In this document: positions 25,911 to 33,150 of the stretch, one piece after another
Position numbering within the stretch: the first letter of the stretch is position 1
How the letters are laid out: every line of letters begins with the position of its first letter
Notes under the pieces: generated by a model
Told to the model about the DNA's origin: nothing
What the model saw: the letters and a program-made list of their open reading frames with translations, nothing else
Database searches by the model: none
Assembly: GCF_002160495.1 (NCBI RefSeq)
Contig: NZ_NFKR01000004.1
Coordinates: 62,001 to 126,000 of the forward strand
Length of the DNA: 64,000 nucleotides
Reading direction: 5' to 3'
Source: Erysipelatoclostridium sp. An173
Lineage (GTDB): Bacteria > Bacillota_I > Bacilli_A > Erysipelotrichales > Coprobacillaceae
Made by a program: the position numbers and the translations under genes

Positions 25911-26014
25911 ATAAATCAGAAATGGTTTATAGGTAGGGGAAGAAAGATACACACTATAATAGTATCTAATAATCATAGACAGAACTCATGGGGGATGGGC
26001 TCTGTTTTATTTTT
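25911..26014 (+). ncRNA. Candidate small RNA or terminated leader upstream of cysE
   Basis: The transcript expected from the promoter at 25877-25904 would be about 100 nt. It contains a hairpin with AGATAC/GTATCT arms (25946-25951, 25962-25967). It ends in an 11-bp stem with one mismatch and one GU pair (25979-25989 with 25995-26005), a GGGGG loop and a T-rich tail. No open reading frame with an SD was seen, nor a T-box, SAM or other riboswitch core I know. It could be an independent small RNA or an attenuating leader for cysE. The 5' end is estimated from the promoter. Confidence 0.5.
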
Positions 26015-26059
26015 GCCTAAAAGAAATGTATTTTAAAACATAAATATATACTATATTAG

Positions 26060-26088
26060 TTGCAATATTTTAAAAATATCAGTATAGT
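26060..26088 (+). promoter_or_regulatory. Promoter for cysE
   Basis: TTGCAA (26060-26065), 17 bp, TATAGT (26083-26088). It lies after the upstream terminator-like hairpin, so cysE need not depend on the upstream promoter; the resulting 5' leader would be very short. Confidence 0.6.
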
Positions 26089-26108
26089 AACTAGAAGGAG
26101 TGAAAATT

Positions 26109-26651
26109 ATGAAGAATAAAAGTTTGATAAAAAAGGTTATTGAAACTGATCCAGCTGCTCGATATGCCTTGAATGTAATCATTAATTATCCAGGAGTCCA
26201 TGCGATGTTTTGTTATCGTATTAATCATTTTCTGTGGACTAAATTGCATTTAAAACTATTAGCTCGCTTATTAAGTCAGGTTGCTAGATTCTTAACAGGA
26301 ATTGAAATTCATCCAGGAGCAACAATTGGAAAACGGTTATTTATTGATCATGGTATGGGAGTTGTAATTGGTGAAACAACGATTATTGGTGATGATTGTG
26401 TTTTATATCAAGGGGTAACTTTAGGTGGAGTAGGTACTGGTGAACATAAAGTAAAGCGTCATCCAACATTATTGAATAATGTTATGGTATCAGCAGGTGC
26501 TAAGGTTATTGGTGATGTAACAGTTGGTAATAATTCTATTGTTGGGGCACAGACAGTTGTTTTAAAAGATGTTCCTGATAATTGTACGGTTGTTGGTGTT
26601 CCAGCGTTTATAGTTAAAGAAAATGGTATCAAAGTTAAAAAAGAATTATAG
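26109..26651 (+). CDS. cysE: Serine O-acetyltransferase
   Basis: 180-residue enzyme making O-acetylserine from serine and acetyl-CoA, the precursor of cysteine. It has a helical N-terminal part ([20 protein letters not shown]) and a left-handed beta-helix of hexapeptide repeats ([56 protein letters not shown]). The catalytic His/Asp region [11 protein letters not shown] is intact. The ATG at 26109 lies 8 nt after GAAGGAG; a GTG at 26100 falls within the SD. It overlaps the PAP2 gene by 29 nt. Confidence 0.94.
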   Translation: MKNKSLIKKVIETDPAARYALNVIINYPGVHAMFCYRINHFLWTKLHLKLLARLLSQVARFLTGIEIHPGATIGKRLFIDHGMGVVIGETTIIGDDCVLYQGVTLGGVGTGEHKVKRHPTLLNNVMVSAGAKVIGDVTVGNNSIVGAQTVVLKDVPDNCTVVGVPAFIVKENGIKVKKEL

Positions 26652-27225
26652 ACGTTATCTATTTTTAATACCATTAGTTTTATTTATCGCTGATTATTTA
26701 TTGATCGTTAATGGCTGGATGAAAATAATTGATCAGTTTGTTTTTGAATCATTGCGTTTTTTTGCTAGTGATCAATTAAAAGAAATTTTTAAAATTATCA
26801 CCAACTTAGGTAGCTTTTGGGGAATTTTAATTGTAATCTTCTTAGTTTTTTTGGTTAATAGAAAAGTAAGTTATATTTGTTTAGGTGCTTCGATAATCCA
26901 AACATCTTTAAACAGAGTGATTAAAGCAATTGTTAGACGCCCTAGACCAAATGTAGATGTTTTTATTAGAGAGAGTAATTTTAGTTTTCCTAGTGGACAT
27001 GCTATGGCTATTACGTGTTTGTATGGTTTATTAATATATTATTTATATAAAAGTGAAATAAGATATCGAAAATTATTAATAGTCATTTGTGTTTTAATAA
27101 TTGTTTTAGTATCATTAAGCAGAGTATATTTAGGAGTACATTATTTTAGTGATATTATTGGTGGTATTTTGTTATCATCAAGTTTAGTTTTATATATTAG
27201 TGATATTCCCTCTTGTCAGGCATAA
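26623..27225 (+). CDS. PAP2-family phosphatase, membrane
   Basis: 200-residue type-2 phosphatidic-acid-phosphatase-like protein with about five membrane helices. The three-part phosphatase site is complete: KAIVRRPRP (Lys101, Arg108), SFPSGH (123-126, His126) and [12 protein letters not shown] (Arg167, His173, Asp177). Such enzymes dephosphorylate undecaprenyl pyrophosphate or phospholipid intermediates at the outer membrane face. The only plausible start (26623) lies inside cysE and has no clear SD, so translation is probably coupled to cysE. A terminator overlaps the stop codon. Confidence 0.9.
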   Translation: MVSKLKKNYRRYLFLIPLVLFIADYLLIVNGWMKIIDQFVFESLRFFASDQLKEIFKIITNLGSFWGILIVIFLVFLVNRKVSYICLGASIIQTSLNRVIKAIVRRPRPNVDVFIRESNFSFPSGHAMAITCLYGLLIYYLYKSEIRYRKLLIVICVLIIVLVSLSRVYLGVHYFSDIIGGILLSSSLVLYISDIPSCQA

Positions 27226-27246
27226 GGTTATGATAAGAGGTTTTTT
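27209..27246 (+). terminator. Terminator after the PAP2 gene
   Basis: Ten-bp stem with one GU (27209-27218 with 27231-27240), then six T residues; the stop codon lies in the loop. Confidence 0.88.
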
Positions 27247-27331
27247 ATGTTTTAATATCTAGAACAAAATGAAGAAATGTCTAAAAAAATGTGATATAAT
27301 ATTACTACTGATTTAAGGAGAAAGGTTAGCG

Positions 27332-28429
27332 ATGCAAAAATTTAATTTAAAACAATATAGTAGTTTTTTAATACTAGGTATTCTTTTTATAGTTTTATTT
27401 AAGGTGTTTGATCCGTCATGGTTTTCAACTATCTTAAATGCTTTTTATCCAGTAATTATTGGAGCTGTACTTGCTTATTTTTTAGATCCAATAGTTAAAA
27501 TAATTGCACGCTTATTAAATAAAAGCCAAAATAGTTTTTTGATAAAACATCAACGAGTAATCAGTGTTTTAATTGTATTTATTGGGTTAATTTTGTTGTT
27601 GATACTATTATTAAACTGGCTGATTCCTACTATGATGGGTTATGTAGTGGAGTTAATTAGTAATATTGATACATATGTTCTAAATTTTGAAAATACGATT
27701 AGAAGCACTTTTGAAGATGAAAAAGTAGTTAATTTTATTATAATGGCTGCTGATAAATTTGGTGATTCGATAAAAGTATTATCAACTAATGATTATATAG
27801 AAATGATTGCTTTTGCTGGTAAAACAGGTAGTACGTTATTAACAATATTAATGGGTTTGATTTTTTGTCCATATATTTTAGTAGAAACAAAGAAATTATT
27901 AAATATTTTTGATCGCTTGATGTTATGTTTTATTAGTGAACGGAAACTAGCATTAATTCATGAATATGCTTATAAATCGCATCAGATTTTTGGTAGTTTT
28001 GTTTATGGAAAGTTTATTGATTCATTAATTATTGGAATAATTGCTTTAATTGGATTTGGATTAATGGATTTACCGTTCTTTCCATTATTGGCTTTTGTAA
28101 TTTTCATAACTAATATTATTCCATATTTTGGACCGTTTATCGGGGGAATTCCAGTTACATTTGTTGTATTTTTAATCGATGGTTTAATGACTGGAATTGC
28201 AACAGGATTATTCATCTTTGTTTTACAACAATTTGACGGTTTATTACTTGGTCCTTATATATTAGGTGATACGGTTGGTATTTCTCCATTTTGGATTATT
28301 ACTTCAATAACTGTTTTTGGTAGTTTATTTGGTTTTTTTGGAATGTTTTTGGGAGTACCAATGATTTGTGTAATTAGAATGTTTTTTGATGATTTTGTAG
28401 CTTATCGAAAAAAGAAAAAAGCTACTTAA
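27332..28429 (+). CDS. AI-2E family transporter (UPF0118 permease)
   Basis: 365-residue integral membrane protein with about eight helices. The family fingerprints are FYPVIIGAVLAYFLDPIV near the N-terminus, the long extracellular amphipathic stretch (residues about 100-165), FITNIIPYFGPFIGGIP and the conserved end DTVGISPFWIITSITVFGSLFGFFGMFLGVP. Members include TqsA (AI-2 export) and sodium/proton or peptide-related exporters, so the substrate is not predictable. An extended -10 (TGATATAAT, 27292-27300) precedes it, with an SD GGAGAAAGG. It is monocistronic. Confidence 0.9.
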   Translation: MQKFNLKQYSSFLILGILFIVLFKVFDPSWFSTILNAFYPVIIGAVLAYFLDPIVKIIARLLNKSQNSFLIKHQRVISVLIVFIGLILLLILLLNWLIPTMMGYVVELISNIDTYVLNFENTIRSTFEDEKVVNFIIMAADKFGDSIKVLSTNDYIEMIAFAGKTGSTLLTILMGLIFCPYILVETKKLLNIFDRLMLCFISERKLALIHEYAYKSHQIFGSFVYGKFIDSLIIGIIALIGFGLMDLPFFPLLAFVIFITNIIPYFGPFIGGIPVTFVVFLIDGLMTGIATGLFIFVLQQFDGLLLGPYILGDTVGISPFWIITSITVFGSLFGFFGMFLGVPMICVIRMFFDDFVAYRKKKKAT

Positions 28430-28457
28430 CCTTTGCATTAGCAAAGGTTATTTTTGT
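28427..28457 (+). terminator. Terminator after the AI-2E family gene
   Basis: Perfect 10-bp stem (28427-28436 with 28441-28450), ATTA loop, T run. Confidence 0.9.
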
Positions 28458-28459
28458 AT

Positions 28460-28485
28460 AAAAAAAGCGAGATTAATTCTCGCTT
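28460..28485 (-). terminator. Terminator of the aminotransferase gene
   Basis: Eight-bp stem (28465-28472 with 28478-28485), followed on the minus strand by a T run. Confidence 0.88.
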
Positions 28486-29735
28486 AATTTTTCAATAGCT
28501 GCAATTTGAACGCAGATTGATAATAACAAAGCTGCTTTAGTTAATTCATCTACCGAAGGATATGATGGAGCAATACGAATGTTACTATCTTGAGGATCTT
28601 TACCATAAGGGAAAGTTGCTCCAATAGTTGTTAAAGTAACCCCAGCTTCTTTACATAATTCACCAACTCTTTTTGCACATCCTGGCATAACATCTAAACT
28701 AATGAAATAACCACCATTAGGTGTTGTCCATTTAGCTACTTCTTTTCCTGCTAATTCTTTTGTTAGAGAATCAATAACGCAGTCAAATTTAGGTTTTAGA
28801 ATTTCAGCATGTTTTTGCATGTGTTTTTTTAATGTCGGAATATCTTTAAAGAATACTAAATGACGTAACTGATTCATTTTATCTTGAGAAATAGATTGAA
28901 TAGTTAAACGTTTCTTTATATCAGCAATATTGTTATCACTAGCAACAATACATGATACCCCAGAACCAGCAAAAGTAATTTTTGAAGTTGATGCTACCAT
29001 GATTACTAAATCTTCATTATTATATTTTGGTAATTCATCAAAAATATTTAATAGCTGATCACCTGGTTGAGATAAATCATGAACATAATAAGCATTATCA
29101 TAAATAATTCTAAAATCTTTGGCAGCAGGTTTTAATGCTGCTAACCCTTTAACAATTTCATCACTATATGTAGTTCCAGTTGGATTTGAATATTTTGGTA
29201 CACAGAACATTCCTTTTACATGATCGTCTTTTATATATTCTCTAATTACATCTAAATCAGGGCCATCTTCATTCATTGGAACAGTTATCATTTCAATACC
29301 AAAATACTCTAAAAAAGCAAAGTGACGATCATAACCTGGAGCGGGACATAAAAATTTAACATGATCTAGTTTTGACCATGGTGTATTTCCTAAAACTCCT
29401 GATAACATTGCTTGAGTTAAATAGTCAAACATCAATGTTAAACTAGATGTTCCACCAATAAGTACATTATCAACATTTACTGATAATAATTCAGCAAAGA
29501 ATTTTCTTAAATCCATTAATCCTTCTAAACCACCATAATTTCTACAATCAACACCATTGCTTAGGTATTCATGGCAATTTAATAATTCCATTGATAAATC
29601 AAGCTGTTTACTAGAAGGTTTCCCTCTTGACATATCAAGGTTTAAATGTTGTTGTTTAAATTCATTATATTTTTGATCTAATTCAATTTTAGTTGCTGCT
29701 AATTCTTCTTTAGTCATTTCTATAAATGCTTTCAT
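28473..29735 (-). CDS. Aminotransferase class I, aspartate aminotransferase subgroup Ic type
   Basis: 420-residue PLP enzyme of fold type I. LDMSRGKPSSKQLDLS near residue 34 is characteristic of the subgroup Ic aspartate aminotransferases (PF12897). PLP-site residues include Asn184 (YSNPTGTTY), Asp213/Tyr region (IIYDNAYYVHD) and Schiff-base Lys252 (VASTSKITFAGSG). It probably interconverts aspartate and 2-oxoglutarate with oxaloacetate and glutamate. GAAAGGAG lies upstream. Monocistronic on the minus strand. Confidence 0.88.
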   Translation of the reverse strand: MKAFIEMTKEELAATKIELDQKYNEFKQQHLNLDMSRGKPSSKQLDLSMELLNCHEYLSNGVDCRNYGGLEGLMDLRKFFAELLSVNVDNVLIGGTSSLTLMFDYLTQAMLSGVLGNTPWSKLDHVKFLCPAPGYDRHFAFLEYFGIEMITVPMNEDGPDLDVIREYIKDDHVKGMFCVPKYSNPTGTTYSDEIVKGLAALKPAAKDFRIIYDNAYYVHDLSQPGDQLLNIFDELPKYNNEDLVIMVASTSKITFAGSGVSCIVASDNNIADIKKRLTIQSISQDKMNQLRHLVFFKDIPTLKKHMQKHAEILKPKFDCVIDSLTKELAGKEVAKWTTPNGGYFISLDVMPGCAKRVGELCKEAGVTLTTIGATFPYGKDPQDSNIRIAPSYPSVDELTKAALLLSICVQIAAIEKLSEN

Positions 29736-29908
29736 GATATTCTCCTTTCTTCTCTATATAAGTCTAATGTATTGTACCTATTATATGGCAAATTTTCAAG
29801 ATTTATAATTGAATTTAAGCTAAAATATTTATTATTTTTTTTAGAAATATTGACTTAAAGTTAACTATAAGTATTAAAATTATTTTATAGTAAAGTTGGA
29901 GGTTCAAA

Positions 29909-30912
29909 ATGGAAACAAAAATATTGGGTAAGGATTTTAAAGTATCAGCAACTGGTCTTGGCTGTATGGGAATGACTCATGGTTTTGGAGATGCTTCTAA
30001 TCAAAAAGAAATGATCGAAGTAATTAGAAAAGCTTATCAAGAAGGAATTACAATGTTTGATACAGCAGAATGTTTGATAGCCAAGGTAATAAATTATATA
30101 ACGAAGATTTATTAGGAGAAGCTTTAAGTATCTATCCTCGTGATAGTTATCAAATAGCAACAAAATGCGGTATAAAGGTTGTTAACGGTCAACAGGTCTT
30201 AGATGCCCGTCCAGAAGTAATTAGAGATTCTTTAGCAAATTCATTGAAAAGATTAAAAACAGAATATGTTGATTTATATTATTTGCATCGTGTTGATCCT
30301 AATACCCCAATTGAAGTTGTTGCTAAGACAATGAAAGAATTAATGGCTGAAGGTAAGATTAAACATTGGGGATTAAGTGAAGCTGGAAACGAAACAATTA
30401 AAAAAGCACATGCAATTTGTCCATTAACAGTTGTTGAAAGTGAATATTCGATGATGTTTAGAGACCCTGAAAGAAATGGTTTATTAAAAACATTAGAAGA
30501 ATTAAACATCGGTTTTGTTCCTTTTGCTCCATTAGGAAAAGGATTTTTAACAGGTACAGTTGATGTTAATCAAAGATTCCCAGCTAACGATACTCGTAGT
30601 AAACAGCCAAGATTCAAACCAGAAAATATGAAGGCAAACCAGGTTTTACTTGATTTGATAAAATCTATTGCTGCTAAGAAAAATGCTACACCAGCTCAAA
30701 TTGCTTTAGCATGGGTGATGGCAAAGGCACCATGGATCGTACCTATTCCTGGTAGTCGTAAATTAAGTCGAATCAAAGAAAATATCGAAGCTACTAATAT
30801 AAAATTAACAGCACAGGAATTAATGGAAATTAATGAAATGTTAGATAAGATGGAACTAAAAGCTGAGCGCTGGGATCTTGATTCACCAAATGCTAAAAGA
30901 GTAGGTAAATAA
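29909..30912 (+). pseudogene. Aldo/keto reductase, frameshifted
   Basis: The N-terminal 56-57 codons read METKILGKDF ... GLGCMGMTHGFGD ... GITMFDTAEC in one frame. The remainder (DSQGNKLYNEDLLGEAL to PNAKRVGK) reads in another, joining at about 30071-30076 (TGTTTGAT). Restoring one base there gives a continuous AKR of about 334 residues with catalytic Asp (FDTAE), Lys (IATKCG) and His (YLHRVDP). Either a recent one-base deletion inactivated it or the base is a sequencing error. A promoter-like TTGACT is at 29850. The MerR regulator gene downstream may have controlled it. Confidence 0.85.
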
Positions 30913-30926
30913 TTATAATCTTTAAA

Positions 30927-30955
30927 TTGCTCACTATTTAAAAGTGTTTTATAAT
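30927..30955 (+). promoter_or_regulatory. Promoter for the MerR regulator gene
   Basis: TTGCTC (30927-30932), 17 bp, TATAAT (30950-30955), about 20 nt before the start codon. Confidence 0.7.
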
Positions 30956-30975
30956 ATATTTATGAGGTGAGTTTA

Positions 30976-31371
30976 ATGACAATTGCAGAAGTAAGCAAGA
31001 AATTTGATATAAGTTCGACAACATTAAGATATTATGAAAAAATTGGTTTAATGAATCCTGTTTCTAAAAATGCTAGTGGACATCGTGATTATCAAGAGGC
31101 TGATTTCCGTCGGATTAATTTTATCAAATGTATGCGAAAAGCGGGAATGACAATAGAACAGATAAAGTTATATGTCGATTTATTTAATGAGGGTGAGCAT
31201 ACTATTGCTAGACGTAAAGAAATAATGATTGAACAGCTTGGTAATTTAGAAGCACAAGTAAGTGAATTAGAAAATATAATTGCTTATTTAAAACATAAAA
31301 TTGATAATTATGAAAATACATTAGTAAAACGTGAGATGGAACAACGTCATAAACAAGCAGTTGCAAAATAA
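30976..31371 (+). CDS. MerR-family transcriptional regulator
   Basis: 131-residue regulator: winged HTH (TIAEVSKKFDISSTTLRYYEKIGLM, then DYQEADFRRINFIKCMRKAGMTIEQI) followed by a long dimerisation coiled coil (EQLGNLEAQVSELENIIAYLKHKIDNYE). There are no metal-binding cysteines at the C-terminus, so it is of the AdhR/YraB-like group that often controls aldehyde-responsive reductases. It follows the broken aldo/keto reductase directly, which fits. The ATG at 30976 has GAGGTGA before it; an in-frame GTG at 30967 lies within the SD. Confidence 0.92.
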   Translation: MTIAEVSKKFDISSTTLRYYEKIGLMNPVSKNASGHRDYQEADFRRINFIKCMRKAGMTIEQIKLYVDLFNEGEHTIARRKEIMIEQLGNLEAQVSELENIIAYLKHKIDNYENTLVKREMEQRHKQAVAK

Positions 31372-31373
31372 CA

Positions 31374-31413
31374 AAAATCTCGTAGATTAAAATAGTTCTA
31401 CGAGATTTTATAT
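31374..31413 (+). terminator. Terminator after the MerR gene
   Basis: Perfect 13-bp stem (31374-31386 with 31397-31409), T-rich tail. Confidence 0.9.
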
Positions 31414-31477
31414 GTTATAATGAAATAAGTAAAGATAAACAACTTAATATTTAGTTGTTTTTAATGGAGGGTCGAAA

Positions 31478-31807
31478 ATGGGAATAAATCTAATTATTGG
31501 AATCGTTATTGTTGTTGTTTTATTAATTATATTAATAATATTTTTAAGAAAAAGATCACATCGACCAAAATATTATGTATTATTAGTTAGTTTTGATGAT
31601 GGATATTACGTTGATTTATCTAATGATGAACGTTTTAAAAAAATGGCTCGCTTTGAAAAAGATAAAGATGGATTTATTGCCGAAACTAATTTAAATGAAG
31701 TACAACTAAAAAAAGAAATTGGTCATATCTTAGAAATGGATTTAGCGAAAATTCATGTTATAGTAAAAAGATGGTGGTTAAATCGTAATTATGACGATTT
31801 TATTTAA
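31478..31807 (+). CDS. Small membrane-anchored hypothetical protein
   Basis: 109 residues: one N-terminal hydrophobic helix (IIGIVIVVVLLIILIIFLRKR), then a cytoplasmic soluble domain of about 80 residues (KYYVLLVSFDDGYYVDLSNDERFKKM ... DLAKIHVIVKRWWLNRNYDDFI). GGAGGG lies before the ATG. I do not recognise a family. It sits between MerR and LysR regulator genes without obvious operon partners. Confidence 0.75.
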   Translation: MGINLIIGIVIVVVLLIILIIFLRKRSHRPKYYVLLVSFDDGYYVDLSNDERFKKMARFEKDKDGFIAETNLNEVQLKKEIGHILEMDLAKIHVIVKRWWLNRNYDDFI

Positions 31808-31895
31808 GCGTGGTAGTTGCCATGCTTTTTATATTATAAATTTGTTTATATAATAAATTTTAAAATAAACGTGTTTGATAAGGAGGATAGCATTA

Positions 31896-32804
31896 ATGGA
31901 AATTCGGGTCTTAGAGTATTTTTTAGCGATTGCCAGAGAAGAAACTATATCAGGAGCTGCAAAAGCATTGCATATTACACAACCAACTTTATCGAGACAA
32001 ATGAAAGATTTGGAAGATGAAATTGGTAAGCAATTATTTATTAGAAGTAATAAAAAAATAACATTGACAGATGAAGGAATTTTACTTAGACAAAGAGCTG
32101 AAGAAATTGTTAGTTTGATAAATAAAACTGAACAAGAATTAATAACAATGGATTCAGTTTTAAGCGGTAATATTTATATTGGATCAGGTGAATGTCAAAC
32201 ATTAAGAATCATTACAAATGCAATGAAAAAAATGCAAAAATTACATCCTGGAGTAAAGTTTAATATACATAGTGGTAATGGTCCTGATATTATTGAAAAG
32301 ATTGATAATGGTTTAATTGACTTTGGAATGATTACAAAACATCCTAAAATTTCTAATTACAATCATTTAGAAATGCCAATCAGACATCATTGGGGTGTAC
32401 TAATGTTAAAAGATGATCCACTAGCACAACTTGAAACAATATCTTTTAATGATATTAAAGATAAACCACTGATTATTTCTAAAGAAACAAGTGAAAACTC
32501 TGAATTGGTAGAATGGTTTAATAATGATATCGATCACTTAAATATAATTTCTAAGTATAGTCTGTTATTTAATGCGACTTTGATGGTTGAAGATGGACTA
32601 GGATATGCGATTTGTTTTGATAATCTAGTCAATACTACTGGTAAAAGTAATTTATGTTTTCGACCATTAGAAGCTTCAATAGAAGTTACTTACTATTTTA
32701 TTTGGAAAAAATATCAAGTTTTAAATAAAGTTTCTCAATGTTTTTTAGATATTGTAAAAAAGACAATTGATGAATATGGTAATTTAGATATTAAAGGTAA
32801 ATAA
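31896..32804 (+). CDS. LysR-family transcriptional regulator
   Basis: 302-residue LTTR. N-terminal HTH (MEIRVLEYFLAIAREETISGAAKALHITQPTLSRQMKDLEDEIG) and a C-terminal periplasmic-binding-protein-like effector domain (GNIYIGSGECQTLRIIT onwards). The start at 31896 is fixed by AAGGAGG at 31880-31886 and gives the canonical MEIRVL start; a longer in-frame start at 31875 is not needed. The effector is unknown. A terminator separates it from the next genes, so it is a single-gene unit, perhaps controlling neighbouring accessory genes. Confidence 0.92.
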   Translation: MEIRVLEYFLAIAREETISGAAKALHITQPTLSRQMKDLEDEIGKQLFIRSNKKITLTDEGILLRQRAEEIVSLINKTEQELITMDSVLSGNIYIGSGECQTLRIITNAMKKMQKLHPGVKFNIHSGNGPDIIEKIDNGLIDFGMITKHPKISNYNHLEMPIRHHWGVLMLKDDPLAQLETISFNDIKDKPLIISKETSENSELVEWFNNDIDHLNIISKYSLLFNATLMVEDGLGYAICFDNLVNTTGKSNLCFRPLEASIEVTYYFIWKKYQVLNKVSQCFLDIVKKTIDEYGNLDIKGK

Positions 32805-32814
32805 TGCAAAAACT

Positions 32815-32847
32815 AGTATATGCTTATAAAGCATATGCTTATTTTTA
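32815..32847 (+). terminator. Terminator after the LysR gene
   Basis: Eleven-bp stem with one GU (32815-32825 with 32829-32839), 3-nt loop, T-rich tail. Confidence 0.88.
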
Positions 32848-32909
32848 TTATAGGTATTTGATATTAAGAATATGCAAAGTTAAAATAATAATTAAGGAGG
32901 GCTGGTGTG

Positions 32910-33137
32910 ATGAAAAATCAATTAGATGAAAATGAAATAAAGTCTTGTTTATTAGAAATTGGGTGTAAACAGGTTGAAGATGTTATTGAAAATTTAAAGA
33001 ATGATAATTTAAAAAATGCTATTCATCTTTTAAAAATTGAAAGATGTCATTTATTGGAAAAATTACATCATGAACAAAAGAAAATTGATTGTTTAGATTA
33101 TTTAATTTATAGCCTGAAGGATAATAATCAAAAATAA
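32910..33137 (+). CDS. Small helical hypothetical protein
   Basis: About 75 residues, predicted as a helical hairpin: NEIKSCLLEIGCKQVEDVIENLKND, then KNAIHLLKIERCHLLEKLHHEQKKIDCLDYLIYSLKD. The second helix has heptad-like Leu/Ile spacing. A strong AAGGAGG (32894-32900) precedes GTG 32907 / ATG 32910; the ATG is preferred. Stop and next start are 13 nt apart with an SD between, so it shares an operon with the rhamnosidase pseudogene. Similar small proteins occur next to regulators in Firmicutes; function unknown. Confidence 0.7.
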   Translation: MKNQLDENEIKSCLLEIGCKQVEDVIENLKNDNLKNAIHLLKIERCHLLEKLHHEQKKIDCLDYLIYSLKDNNQK

Positions 33138-33150
33138 GGAGAAAGACAAA

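Noticed and set aside
25911-26014. T-box or SAM leader for cysE
   Set aside because: No T-box sequence (AGGGTGG-type), specifier loop or SAM core could be found. Kept only as an unclassified RNA candidate.
31817-32020. Plus-strand ORF of 67 codons overlapping the LysR start
   Set aside because: It reads the LysR HTH region in another frame and lacks an SD.
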